Source: Collibacillus ludicampi
Lineage (GTDB): Bacteria > Bacillota > Bacilli > Tumebacillales > BOQE01
Assembly (NCBI RefSeq): GCF_023705585.1
Contig: NZ_BOQE01000001.1
Coordinates: 248,001 to 312,000, forward strand
Reading direction: 5' to 3'
Length of the DNA: 64,000 nt
Shown here: in pieces, positions 56,850 to 64,000 of the stretch
Layout of the letters: every line of letters begins with the position of its first letter
Numbering within the stretch: position 1 is the first letter of the stretch
Translations under genes and position numbers: made by a program
The notes under the pieces: model-generated
Told to the model about the DNA's origin: nothing
Database searches by the model: none
Seen by the model: the letters and a program-made list of their open reading frames with translations, nothing else

Positions 56850-57461
56850 GTGAAGAAATCTGTAGCACTCTCTTTATCTGTCCTTACGCTCTTCTCAGTC
56901 CTTTCCGCGGTAGGTTGTACTCCGGCAGCGCAAGATCGTGCTCGTACGCAAAACGTTCCCGTTCATCCGGCTCCGCCCGCACCGGCACCGCGTACAATGA
57001 CACCTACGCCTGCGCCCGCACCGGCACCGCGTACGATGACACCTGCGCCTGCACCAGCACCCGCTACCTATCGCTCCGCACCGGAAATCGCACGACGTGT
57101 GGCCTCCGTCCCCGGGGTCTCATCCGCTTCGGTACTCGTTTCTGGACGTACCGCATATGTAGCGGTGAATACGGGCACGTCGGGGGATCGAGCCCTAGAC
57201 CGTACAGTTCCTCCTGGAACAGCGCCGGGTACCATCCGTACGACCCCTAGAACTTGGGATGTCAGTGACCACTTAAAACAACGAATCACCGATGTCGTCA
57301 AACAAACCGATCCCAACATCACGACGGTATACGTCTCTGCAAACCCTGCCATCTATTCAAGGTTTGAGTCGTTTGCAAGAGATCTGGCAAGCGGACGTCC
57401 CATGACGGGTATGGCGGATCTTACCGACATGATCCGCAGGGTATGGCCAACAGCGAGATAA
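56850..57461 (+). CDS. YhcN/YlaJ-family sporulation lipoprotein with Pro/Ala repeats
   Basis: A 203-residue lipoprotein. Signal peptide with lipobox SAVGC, then a Pro/Ala linker with two copies of PAPAPRTMTP (residues about 44-75), and a YhcN/YlaJ domain (APEIARRVASVPGVSSASVL, TAYVAVN, LKQRITDVVKQTDPNITTVY VSANP). Such lipoproteins are associated with spores and the forespore membrane. The GTG start follows GAAAGGAGG. Its own terminator is at 57479. The repeat linker is made by near-identical DNA units and may vary in length between strains. Confidence 0.82.
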   Translation: MKKSVALSLSVLTLFSVLSAVGCTPAAQDRARTQNVPVHPAPPAPAPRTMTPTPAPAPAPRTMTPAPAPAPATYRSAPEIARRVASVPGVSSASVLVSGRTAYVAVNTGTSGDRALDRTVPPGTAPGTIRTTPRTWDVSDHLKQRITDVVKQTDPNITTVYVSANPAIYSRFESFARDLASGRPMTGMADLTDMIRRVWPTAR

Positions 57462-57478
57462 CAGAAATGACCATCCTT

Positions 57479-57503
57479 GGCTCTCCTTGAGAGCCTTTTT
57501 TTA
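57479..57503 (+). terminator. Terminator after the YhcN-like gene
   Basis: GGCTCTC-CTT-GAGAGCC followed by TTTTTTTATTTT. Confidence 0.92.
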
Positions 57504-57638
57504 TTTTCTCCAATCGTCGACAGTGCCGTCATTCTTGAATCTGATAAAAGCTGTACACCAACTATTTTTAATATTGCAATTGAATCTTAGAAAAGATTGT
57601 GAAATGATTGGAGATAATACATAGTGGAGGAGGAAACG

Positions 57639-58031
57639 ATGAGAAAATATTTAGTTGCTTTATTGATTAAAATACTTCGTTTCACATTCAATCTCGGTTT
57701 CTTCATCGGAATGGTTTTTCACGAGCCTCCATCCTTGGTTTTTATATTGATTATTGGATTGTCTATTTTTACCTTTCTGATTGGAGAACTGTGGATTTTA
57801 CGTACATTCGGGAATTCAATCGCTCTATTTTCAGATTTTTTATTTCTTATCAGCGGATTATTTATCATTCATAGCGCCATGGGCGTAAAGATTCAATTCG
57901 GTCATGGATTCTTGTTTTTTTTAATTACGATTGCTCTCACAATAGAGGAATTTGTGTATCATAATTACGTTCAACGAAAGGTGTTTGGAAAAAACATCCC
58001 ATCGATTATAGACCGGATTAATAGTTTATAG
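57639..58031 (+). CDS. YndM-like membrane protein (DUF2512 family)
   Basis: A 130-residue protein with four hydrophobic helices: LVALLIKILRFTFNLGFFIG, SLVFILIIGLSIFTFLIGEL, FSDFLFLISGLFIIH, GFLFFLITIALTIEEFVYH. The motif IGELWILRTFGNSIALFSDF corresponds to the GDLxILPRFGNxxATxADF core of DUF2512/YndM proteins of spore formers. Function unknown. The ATG at 57639 with GGAGGAGGAAACG is preferred to the frame start at 57624. Confidence 0.75.
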   Translation: MRKYLVALLIKILRFTFNLGFFIGMVFHEPPSLVFILIIGLSIFTFLIGELWILRTFGNSIALFSDFLFLISGLFIIHSAMGVKIQFGHGFLFFLITIALTIEEFVYHNYVQRKVFGKNIPSIIDRINSL

Positions 58032-58087
58032 CTCATCTAACCCGCATTATGATATAATTTAATGATCAAATGTGAGGAGGTTATATT

Positions 58088-58528
58088 TTGAAAAGAGGAA
58101 GCATTGAATTGGAAAATGGAAACAAGTTGATCATCGAGTTCTATCCTGAACATGCTCCTGGAACGGTTGAAAATTTCGAGAAACTAGCCAACTCCGGATT
58201 CTATAACGGATTAACTTTTCACAGAGTCATTCCAGGATTCGTCGTTCAAGGTGGCTGCCCGATAGGTAATGGCACAGGTGGGCCAGGTTACACAATTAAG
58301 TGTGAAACAAAAGGCAACCCGGTTATTCATGAACGCGGTGTATTATCTATGGCGCACGCTGGTAAAGATACTGGCGGTTCTCAGTTTTTTATTGTTCTTG
58401 ATCGTAGGACAACATCTCATCTTGATGGTGTTCATACAACATTCGGCAAAGTTGTTGAAGGGTTAGAATACATTGACCAAATAAAGCAAGGCGACAAAAT
58501 GAAAGAAGTAAAAGTTTGGGATGAATAA
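58088..58528 (+). CDS. Cyclophilin-type peptidyl-prolyl cis-trans isomerase
   Basis: A 146-residue cytoplasmic PPIase. [20 protein letters not shown] (catalytic Arg, Phe and Gln), [19 protein letters not shown] and [19 protein letters not shown] are the standard cyclophilin blocks; the length is that of the short PpiB-like group. It starts at a TTG (58088) 7 nt after GGAGG. A TATAAT box lies about 35 nt upstream of the ribosome site. Confidence 0.93.
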   Translation: MKRGSIELENGNKLIIEFYPEHAPGTVENFEKLANSGFYNGLTFHRVIPGFVVQGGCPIGNGTGGPGYTIKCETKGNPVIHERGVLSMAHAGKDTGGSQFFIVLDRRTTSHLDGVHTTFGKVVEGLEYIDQIKQGDKMKEVKVWDE

Positions 58529-58602
58529 ACCAACGACTCCCAACTGCATCTAAACAGGCACCACACCGTCTTCATATCGATCATATCAGGCATGGAGACT
58601 CA

Positions 58603-58960
58603 ATGAAAAAATTGCGCGTTGTGAGTGAATAGGGTCGCGGAAATACGCAAAGGACTTGTTTATCATACGTCTTACGTGTATGATCATACAGGGAAACGTA
58701 TCGCCTCTTACTCGAATCCCCATCTGTTTCGCATCATGGACGAAGATCTGTATCTTGCGACAGGCGAACATATCTGGCGATTCTTCGGACATATGATGAT
58801 CATCGATCCCTGGGGAGAAATCCTGTTGGAAGCGAGAGAAGAGGAAGGCATGTAGGCATCTTTCAAAAAACGATCGATTTGGATATGGTCACGTCTGTTC
58901 GCGAAAGGATTCCGGTCTTTGAAGACCGGCGGCCCGAAACATATGAAAGATTAGCGCTCG
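58603..58960 (+). pseudogene. Nitrilase-superfamily amidohydrolase, internally deleted
   Basis: A start (MKKLRVVS with GGAG upstream) runs into a stop. Then AEIRKGLVYHTSYVYDHTGK and ASYSNPHLFRIMDEDLYLAT follow, then a jump to FFGHMMIIDPWGEILLEARE, a stop and a frameshift, and TIDLDMVTSVRERIPVFEDR. The middle part with the catalytic Cys and Lys (about 110 residues) is missing, as are about 70 residues after the start. Clearly a decayed carbon-nitrogen hydrolase gene. Confidence 0.85.
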
Positions 58961-59035
58961 GTCGCATGGCGGCTGGCGTTTTTTTTGCGTTGTTTCGGGT
59001 ACAATGAAAATGATCATCAGAGAGGAGGAGACGGG

Positions 59036-59218
59036 TTGAAATTTTATGTTGATGAAATGGGCGTCAAGCACGTTCAGATCCTGGCAAAAGAACTCGGTAT
59101 CGCTCCATCATATAAAACGGGCGGTGTCCGCATTCGTAAGAACAAAGCGCGTCTCGTGCGCGATATCAAACAGACATTACGCAGAAGGATCAAACATCGT
59201 CAGAAAGCGAACGCATAG
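59036..59218 (+). CDS. Small basic SAP/HeH-like protein
   Basis: 60 residues from a TTG with GAGGAGGAGACGGG upstream. The middle (VQILAKELGIAPSYKTGG, RKNKARLVRDIKQTL) has the helix-extended loop-helix pattern of SAP or Rho-N-like domains, followed by a very basic tail (RRRIKHRQK), which suggests nucleic-acid binding. Not a family I can name with certainty. A perfect terminator follows. Confidence 0.6.
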   Translation: MKFYVDEMGVKHVQILAKELGIAPSYKTGGVRIRKNKARLVRDIKQTLRRRIKHRQKANA

Positions 59219-59266
59219 TTCACGTTACATATTCCTGTGATGAAATCATTTTTCGGTATCATAGAG

Positions 59267-59302
59267 AGAAGGCTGTCCTTTCGAGGACAGCCTTCTTTTT
59301 TT
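59267..59302 (+). terminator. Strong terminator after the SAP-like gene
   Basis: AGAAGGCTGTCC, 6-nt loop, GGACAGCCTTCT, then T run; a 12-bp perfect stem with A and T tracts. Confidence 0.93.
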
Positions 59303-59435
59303 GAGGGATTGGGTATGTTTGCCCTAAATTACATGCCTCAAGGACATTCATCCATACGATTCACATTCCATCTGCATTAGATATAGCATCTCGAGCGAAA
59401 TCAGCTTGATGAAATAGATAAGGGGAGGTTTTCTT

Positions 59436-59552
59436 ATGTACGGAGTTTTCGGAGGATATACTCGTTGGGCAGTTGTTTTTCTCATTATCTTTGTCTTGTT
59501 CTTCTTGCTCGTTCCCGGGCTTGGAGCTGTAGCGCCGGCCGCTAAATGCTAA
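59436..59552 (+). CDS. YjcZ-family small sporulation membrane protein, copy 2
   Basis: 38 residues: MYGVFGGYTRWAVVFLIIF and so on. The membrane helix is identical to that of the gene at 3156-3266 (WAVVFLIIFVLFFLLVPG), while the tail differs (AVAPAAKC instead of Gly/Tyr-rich). AGGGGAGG lies 9 nt before the ATG and a terminator follows. Likely expressed during sporulation. Confidence 0.82.
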   Translation: MYGVFGGYTRWAVVFLIIFVLFFLLVPGLGAVAPAAKC

Positions 59553-59559
59553 TAGATAA

Positions 59560-59596
59560 GTCTCCTGCCAGGATTTGAGGCAGGAGACTGCTTTTG
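59560..59596 (+). terminator. Terminator after yjcZ copy 2
   Basis: GTCTCCTGCC, 9-nt loop, GGCAGGAGAC, then TGCTTTTG. Confidence 0.85.
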
Positions 59597-59609
59597 TAAT
59601 TCGTTTAAA

Positions 59610-59777
59610 TTAGAGAAGATTATGCCATTCTTTATTTCGCGCGATATCTTCGTAACATTCTGAACATAATTGTCCTGCTTGATCGATGTAGTTCTCTCTC
59701 ATGTAAGAGGGAATATTCTCTGAGACATGAGTATCTTTCCCACACAGAACACATAATTCCCCATTCGTTTTCATCAT
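59610..59777 (-). CDS. Small four-cysteine zinc-finger protein
   Basis: 55 residues with two Cys pairs, CVLCGK and CSECYE, separated by about 30 residues, which suggests one zinc site. The rest is charged (IPSYMRENYIDQAGQ). The ATG at 59777 has AGGGGAG at good distance; the frame further upstream is not supported. No named family recognised. It converges on yjcZ copy 2. Confidence 0.6.
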   Translation of the reverse strand: MMKTNGELCVLCGKDTHVSENIPSYMRENYIDQAGQLCSECYEDIARNKEWHNLL

Positions 59778-59939
59778 CCATCTCTCCCCTAAAAATATTG
59801 TTTTTATTATACCTACGGTGTTTCCAAAAAACAAGTGTAATATTCGGAATTTTTGTTAAAGAGGAAAGATATTCTATTTATTCGTTTTTGATAGAAAAAA
59901 ATCGGATCTACACGTAGATCCGACACTTCACACAGAGAC

Positions 59940-60323
59940 TCAAATCCAAAAGGGTGGACGATACACAAACGGTCCGTAGTACGATCCTGGATACGGGTAA
60001 TACGGGGGTCTCGGATACGGATAATAGGGAGGACTTGGATAGGGGACTGGAAGCGGAATTGGCAATGGTAACGGAATCGGAATCTGCCTGTATCCAGTGT
60101 CCGCATAGGCCGGTTGATACGTACCACGGTAAGGAAAGTTAAAGTAATTCCAAGGAACTTGGTAGACCTGCGGATACGATTGCCCGCTCATGGAGGAGAA
60201 CGGCGGTGCGTATGGTGCCGGATAACTGCCGAGATGCGGAACCGTTTGCTCCGTAAAGTGACTCGGACTATCCGGAAGGGTTGAACTATCTCTTTCTATT
60301 TCCTCTCTTGGTTCATAATCCAT
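59940..60323 (-). CDS. Pro/Tyr-rich low-complexity protein, probable spore surface protein
   Basis: 127 residues. The N-terminal 45 residues are hydrophilic and acidic; the C-terminal 60 consist of Pro, Tyr and Ile repeats (IPIPLPLPIPLPVPYPSPP, PYYPYPRPPYYPYPGSYYG). No signal peptide. An AAGGAG site lies 12 nt before the ATG. Such Tyr/Pro-rich proteins are common in coat and crust of spores, where Tyr can be cross-linked; this is by analogy only. Confidence 0.6.
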   Translation of the reverse strand: MDYEPREEIERDSSTLPDSPSHFTEQTVPHLGSYPAPYAPPFSSMSGQSYPQVYQVPWNYFNFPYRGTYQPAYADTGYRQIPIPLPLPIPLPVPYPSPPYYPYPRPPYYPYPGSYYGPFVYRPPFWI

Positions 60324-60410
60324 AGAAGCAAGACTCCTTCCCTGGCGAAATTCCCATTCTTTCGGAATAGGCTCATCACCAGCTTATGGGGAATCCGCTT
60401 GACGTGTGAC

Positions 60411-60926
60411 TCAAGTCTGTTCAGCCAGGATCATATCTACTGCATGCCCGAGATCGGAGACAACGTAATCCGCCTGTGAAGGCCCTTTACCGATCAATAT
60501 TGTCTTGGTTCCTGCTTTGAGCCCCGCTTCGATATCAGTCTCACGATCCCCAACCATAAAACTATGCTCAACATCGATCCCATACCGTTTGGCCAAATCT
60601 ATGATCATCGTTGGGTTCGGTTTTCGACAAGCACATCCTTCATGCGGTCGATGTGGACAATAAACAATCTCATCGATGACCGCACCTTCGCGTGCCAATT
60701 CTTCCTTCATTTTTTGATGAATCGCTTGCAAATTCTCTTCCGTCATATATCCAAGACCGACGCCCCCTTGATTGGTGACGACAAAGACGCGAAAGTTCGC
60801 ATCACGCAATCGTTTCAATGCTTTTCCCGCACCTGGAAATAGAATGAGATCATCAGGCGTATTCACATAACGGATATGGTCATTGATGACACCATCACGG
60901 TCAAGAAAAACGGCACGCTGTTTCAT
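60411..60926 (-). CDS. gmhB: D-glycero-beta-D-manno-heptose-1,7-bisphosphate 7-phosphatase (HAD IIIA)
   Basis: A 171-residue HAD-superfamily phosphatase. Motif I FLDRDGVIND, motif II VTNQGG, zinc loop CPHRPHEGCACRKP with its Cys/His ligands, motif IV MVGDRETDIEAG. GmhB removes the 7-phosphate in ADP- or GDP-heptose precursor synthesis; in Gram-positives it may serve S-layer or septacidin-type heptoses or histidinol-phosphate. No other heptose gene is near, so the physiological substrate is unclear. Confidence 0.92.
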   Translation of the reverse strand: MKQRAVFLDRDGVINDHIRYVNTPDDLILFPGAGKALKRLRDANFRVFVVTNQGGVGLGYMTEENLQAIHQKMKEELAREGAVIDEIVYCPHRPHEGCACRKPNPTMIIDLAKRYGIDVEHSFMVGDRETDIEAGLKAGTKTILIGKGPSQADYVVSDLGHAVDMILAEQT

Positions 60927-61114
60927 ACTTTACCCACTCCCCTTTGAACAGATTCACAACTTACCATGCAAATCATTTTACGTCTGTTAAACAGAATCTC
61001 GTGCCTCAATGGTTAAGCGACTGTACATTCGGTAGACTTCTGGCTTTCACTTTCAAGATTCCCTGTAGTAGGAGTTTCCTTGCAAAGGCAAAGGCGATCA
61101 AGGAAACAATAAGC

Positions 61115-61149
61115 AACGCCAATATCTGTCACCGACAGATATTGGCGTT
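61115..61149 (-). terminator. 35-bp perfect hairpin after the D-amino-acid transaminase gene
   Basis: AACGCCAATATCTGTC and GACAGATATTGGCGTT form a 16-bp perfect stem with a 3-nt loop, 6 nt beyond the stop. The following minus-strand sequence (GCTTATTGTTT) is only moderately T-rich, so it may be a terminator or a stabilising 3' hairpin. Confidence 0.65.
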
Positions 61150-61154
61150 ACGGT

Positions 61155-61988
61155 TTAGAGACTCCTTGTCAGCTGCGAAAACGCATCTTGCAAGCGACGG
61201 GTAACACAACCCGGCTTACCTTCCCCGATCGTGCGCCCCTCTACTTTGACGTAAGGAGTGATTTCCGCCATCGTTCCGGTCAGGAATAACTCATCAGCAG
61301 CTAGAAGTTCTTCTCTTGTGAACGGCTTCTCTTCCACTGGGATTTGCAATTCATGCGCCAGTTCGATGACTACCTGGCGTGTGATTCCCGGAAGAATCAA
61401 GTTGCCGTTCGGATGAGTATAAAGCGTACCGTTTTTTACAATAAAGATGTTGGAAGACGTTGCCTCTGTTACGATTTCACCACGATGAAAAATGGCATCA
61501 TCCGCTCCTTGCGATAATGCTTCTCCTTTTGCCAAACAATTGATGAGCAGACCCACCGTCTTAATGTTGCACATGAACCAACGAGTGTCTTCATAAAAAA
61601 TCGCTTTTCCTCCGGATTCCTGTAAACTCGTATCAAGGTTTGACAATCCTTTTACATAAGCAACGACGGTAGGAGTCAATCCTTGCGGCAGTCCGTGTAC
61701 TCTCTGTGCCGCACCGCGAGAGATTTGAAGATAGAGACTTCCTTGATCTGTCTTGTTGCGTTCCAGCAATTCCCTACAAACGATTTCAAGAGAGTCGACG
61801 TCTACATCGATTCTCAGAGCAGACAATGACTGTTTCAAGCGCTGCAAATGACGATCCAGGTAAAAATAACGTCCGTTATAAATACGAACGACTTCGTAGA
61901 CCGCATCAGCAAATACAAACCCGCGGTCGAGAATAGAAATCGTGGCTTCGTTGTCATTCAGCCATTGACCGTTTACATAAACGAGCAT
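61155..61988 (-). CDS. Class IV aminotransferase, D-amino-acid transaminase-like
   Basis: A 277-residue fold-type IV PLP enzyme. It begins MLVYVNGQWLNDNEATISIL with DRGFVFADAVYEVVRIYNG and the Schiff-base Lys in CNIKTVGLLINCLAKGEALS; EIVTEATSSNIFIVKNG and LPGITRQVVIELA follow. Layout and length match Dat, which makes D-Glu and D-Ala for peptidoglycan; branched-chain aminotransferases are related and cannot be fully excluded. The ATG at 61988 (AAAGGATGTGATCGC) is preferred. Confidence 0.88.
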   Translation of the reverse strand: MLVYVNGQWLNDNEATISILDRGFVFADAVYEVVRIYNGRYFYLDRHLQRLKQSLSALRIDVDVDSLEIVCRELLERNKTDQGSLYLQISRGAAQRVHGLPQGLTPTVVAYVKGLSNLDTSLQESGGKAIFYEDTRWFMCNIKTVGLLINCLAKGEALSQGADDAIFHRGEIVTEATSSNIFIVKNGTLYTHPNGNLILPGITRQVVIELAHELQIPVEEKPFTREELLAADELFLTGTMAEITPYVKVEGRTIGEGKPGCVTRRLQDAFSQLTRSL

Positions 61989-62018
61989 GCGATCACATCC
62001 TTTCAAATGACCAAAAAG

Positions 62019-62447
62019 TTACGACTCTTCTTCAGGAAGTGGAACAGGCATCCATGTATGTAGCGATTGTTCTAATTCCGGATCCACCAAATGCAAAAGG
62101 GGAGCCATCGTTACGATGTCCGTCTCTGTGACTCGTGATTTCTCTCGGACTCGCTCGTAGAAACTTTCCGTATCGATGACCAACTTTCCTATATCGACTC
62201 CCTCCCACACGGGGCGATACCCACGAAGATAGTTCAAGCCTCTCAACTGCATGATTCGTGAGCCTTCGAAATTTCCGCATCCCAGATGATAGAAACTTAT
62301 GGCGATCTGGATGAGTCCCTTGAGGCAATCGGGACGTCCAGAATTGAGCCACAAATATTCCCCATGTTCATGACATTCAAAAAAATCTCTCTCTACGTTG
62401 AAGTAAAAAAGAAAATTGAACCAGTAAGGCGAATATTGACTATACAT
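62019..62447 (-). CDS. DUF309-family protein
   Basis: 142 residues. The N-terminal half, FNVERDFFECHEHGEYLWL and CLKGLIQIAISFYHLGCGNF, is the DUF309 signature (a helical bundle with HE.LE-type residues and a conserved FHEHxE core). Function unknown. The ATG at 62447 is chosen because the terminator of the neighbouring upstream gene occupies 62490-62523, inside any longer frame. The ribosome site is weak (GATGAAAT). Confidence 0.78.
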   Translation of the reverse strand: MYSQYSPYWFNFLFYFNVERDFFECHEHGEYLWLNSGRPDCLKGLIQIAISFYHLGCGNFEGSRIMQLRGLNYLRGYRPVWEGVDIGKLVIDTESFYERVREKSRVTETDIVTMAPLLHLVDPELEQSLHTWMPVPLPEEES

Positions 62448-62489
62448 GATTTCATCATACCATACAATCCTTCGAGTGTGGAATGAATG

Positions 62490-62523
62490 AGAGAAAAGAA
62501 AGCAGGTGCTTTCTCGCACCTGC
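62490..62523 (-). terminator. Terminator of the yedE-tusA operon
   Basis: Minus-strand GCAGGTGC-GAGAAA-GCACCTGC followed by TTTCTTTTCTC, 22 nt after the tusA-like stop. Confidence 0.88.
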
Positions 62524-62545
62524 TCATACGATTTGAACACGCTCT

Positions 62546-62788
62546 TTATTTTGGAACACGGATATAAAAATATAAATCTTGTCCTCTTCTTTCCGGTTCC
62601 TGAATGAGCTCATACCCATGCTTCACCACTTCTTCCGGAACACTGCGGAACGATTGAGGACAATCTGCAATCACTTGCAGAACCTGTCCTGCCTTCATAT
62701 CCTGTAGCGCCTCCAGCGCATACATGACAGGATACGGTCAGGGTTCCCCGCGTATGTCCAATATGAAATCAATTTTGATCTGATCCAT
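62546..62788 (-). CDS. TusA/YeeD-like protein with in-frame UGA at the catalytic Cys (predicted selenoprotein)
   Basis: An 80-residue SirA/TusA/YeeD-fold sulfur carrier. Reading through one UGA (codon 17, 62738-62740) gives IDFILDIRGEP-U-PYPVMYALEALQDM, the family CPxP motif with U in place of the nucleophilic Cys. The rest is intact: LQVIADCPQSF keeps the conserved second Cys, the C-terminus is RGQDLYFYIRVPK, and the total length is normal. GAGGTGAT lies before the ATG. The UGA is followed by C and then, after 3 nt, by a SECIS-like hairpin. The gene is 15 nt behind a YeeE/YedE transporter and has its own terminator. The alternative is a pseudogene from a single TGT/TGC to TGA change, since other genes in this window carry point lesions. 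Selenocysteine is favoured. Confidence 0.8.
62698..62740 (-). promoter_or_regulatory. SECIS-like hairpin directly 3' of the in-frame UGA
   Basis: After UGA (62740-62738) and CCG, UAUCCUGU (62734-62727) pairs perfectly with ACAGGAUA (62705-62698). An inner stem GCGC (62719-62716) with GCGC (62710-62707) closes a 5-nt loop UGGAG. The loop starts 22 nt after the UGA and has G in its second position. This fits the bacterial SECIS rules as I know them (short loop, G in the first two loop bases, 16-37 nt from the UGA). The hairpin is inside the coding sequence, as bacterial SECIS elements are. Confidence 0.7.
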
Positions 62789-62803
62789 CACCATCACCTC
62801 ACG

Positions 62804-64000
62804 CTATTGGCCCAATTTCTGCGGGACGAACTTCTCTCCCTTGACTTGCAATCCTTTACCAAAACGGTAATGTTTTTCCCACCAGGAGGAAAAGAGATAC
62901 CATACAATCAGGAGCGCAAGCGTACCTATAAGCGCTTGAGGAGCTCCCCATTCAGTGATCAAGTTAATCGCAGGCCATCCTTTCACCAGTGCCGTGTAAA
63001 TTCCAAGATGATCCCACGCATAAGCGAGAAGAGTAGCCCCTACGATATTCCCTAAGCCAACCATCCAGAAATGGACTTGCCCTTCCATCGCCCGGTACAT
63101 CATTCCTGTTTCACATCCACCGGCCATAACTATACCAAGACCGAAGAGCAGTCCACCGATCAATGTGCTCGGAGCAGCGACTTTTATCAACGCGTGAGCT
63201 CCGCTTTGTATGAAAATGAATGTCAAAACGACACTCAACATCATCCCGACGGCCAATGCTTTTGTCATAACCGCACGTCCGGTTAACCAAAGATCACGAA
63301 AGGCTGAAGTAAAACAAATTTGACCTCTTTCAATAAAGATCCCAAAACAAGCCCCGAATAATCCGGCTATTGCGAGAAGAGATTTTCCTTTAACGATGTA
63401 TGAGACCAAAATTACCAGATAGATCATTGCGATGAGAATACCTAAGTACGTTTGATAACGGGGGGATTTTTCCTTTGTTTGATCATTCATTGCGCTCATG
63501 CGTACGCGTTGAAGATTCGGTTTTCCCCGCCACCAGGAGGTATTCACGACTTTCACGCCTAGATAGGTTCCAACCGCCGTAGCCACCATGAAAATCCATG
63601 CATGAAAGGAAAACTGCGGTACACCTGTGAAGAAAGCGGCAAGATTGCATCCCAATGCGAGACGTGCTCCGAAGCCAGCAATAATCCCACCGATGAAACC
63701 TTGAATGAGACGACGTTTTTGCCTGGGAACACGGATCTTAAAGCTATTGCTAAGCAATACGGTGATCATGGCACCGACCAGCATTCCAATCACAATCCAG
63801 CCATCGGTGCGATCAAGTGGTGTTCCCTGCATCTTGATCATTTGAAAATAAGCCCATTGGGAAACATCGACATGAAAAAGCTGTAAGAGATGACCGCCTA
63901 ACCGCGTAAATTCGCCTGTCACTGCCCAAACCGTTCCCGTGATTCCGAAGAACAGTGCACTGAAGATTCCTGCTAAACCTATCGCAACGTAAGGGTTCCA
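62804..64000 (-). CDS. YeeE/YedE-family sulfur/selenium transporter (N-terminus beyond window edge)
   Basis: At least 399 residues, open to the right edge, so the first helices are missing. About ten membrane helices. The three YeeE/YedE Cys motifs are present: ARLALGCNLAAFFTG, ERGQICFTSAFRD and AGGCETGMMYRAMEG. YeeE takes up thiosulfate through such a Cys relay; YedE homologues are linked to selenium metabolism. It is directly upstream of the UGA-containing TusA/YeeD-like gene, the same pairing as yeeE-yeeD and yedE-yedF, so transporter and carrier probably act together. Confidence 0.92.
   Translation of the reverse strand, partial: WNPYVAIGLAGIFSALFFGITGTVWAVTGEFTRLGGHLLQLFHVDVSQWAYFQMIKMQGTPLDRTDGWIVIGMLVGAMITVLLSNSFKIRVPRQKRRLIQGFIGGIIAGFGARLALGCNLAAFFTGVPQFSFHAWIFMVATAVGTYLGVKVVNTSWWRGKPNLQRVRMSAMNDQTKEKSPRYQTYLGILIAMIYLVILVSYIVKGKSLLAIAGLFGACFGIFIERGQICFTSAFRDLWLTGRAVMTKALAVGMMLSVVLTFIFIQSGAHALIKVAAPSTLIGGLLFGLGIVMAGGCETGMMYRAMEGQVHFWMVGLGNIVGATLLAYAWDHLGIYTALVKGWPAINLITEWGAPQALIGTLALLIVWYLFSSWWEKHYRFGKGLQVKGEKFVPQKLGQ

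Overview
The window looks like a chromosomal segment of an endospore-forming Bacillota, order Bacillales. It carries the conserved block rpsU-yqeY-yqfC-yqfD-phoH-pgpH-ybeY-dgkA-cdd-era-yqzL-recO-glyS, then ccpN-ppsR-ppdK and dnaG-rpoD, and sporulation genes (yqfC, yqfD, two yjcZ-type genes, a CotD-like coat protein, a YhcN/YlaJ-type lipoprotein). A futalosine-pathway gene (mqnE) and a one-chain glycyl-tRNA synthetase point away from Bacillus proper and towards an Alicyclobacillaceae-like lineage (Tumebacillus/Effusibacillus type). That placement is inference.

Layout. 1-2852: sugar-type catabolic operon (aldolase, Gfo/Idh/MocA oxidoreductase, PfkB kinase) on the minus strand. 3156-4843: small spore-related genes, an 11-residue-repeat protein and a membrane protein whose 3' end is cut by an IS256 element. 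4806-19000: accessory region with two full-length IS256-family elements, two IS256 remnants, an intact IS4-family element with a 9-bp target duplication, a serine resolvase, a tyrosine integrase next to tRNA-Ser, a YdeI gene between inverted repeats, a tRNA cluster (Lys, Gly, Leu, Ser), a LuxR-type regulator divergent from a histone-deacetylase-like hydrolase, and several broken genes. 19400-25240: NlpC/P60 protein, Nif3, TrmK, acyl-CoA ligase and acyl-CoA dehydrogenase. 25850-45300: the housekeeping block. 45500-51521: class V aminotransferase, THUMP methyltransferase and a RocR-like sigma-54 activator facing rocD, which has a canonical -24/-12 promoter. 51680-64000: a frameshifted ABC exporter, OppA, MqnE, small proteins, GmhB, a D-amino-acid-transaminase-like protein, DUF309, and at the right edge a YeeE/YedE transporter with a TusA/YeeD-like gene.

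Two observations stand out. First, the TusA/YeeD-like gene (62546-62788, minus) is full length except for one in-frame UGA exactly where the catalytic Cys of the CPxP motif should be. An 8+4 bp hairpin that fits the bacterial SECIS rules starts 3 nt after the UGA. It is probably a selenocysteine-containing sulfur/selenium carrier in an operon with its YedE-type transporter. Second, four copies of a roughly 250-340 bp nested palindromic intergenic repeat (near 19.1, 36.0, 46.8 and 50.0 kb) keep base pairing through compensatory changes, and one copy lies between the probable RocR enhancer and the sigma-54 promoter of rocD.

Several genes are broken by single-base changes (DUF3850, Uma2, ABC exporter). 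These may be real decay or sequence errors, and they are the main caution for the selenocysteine reading.
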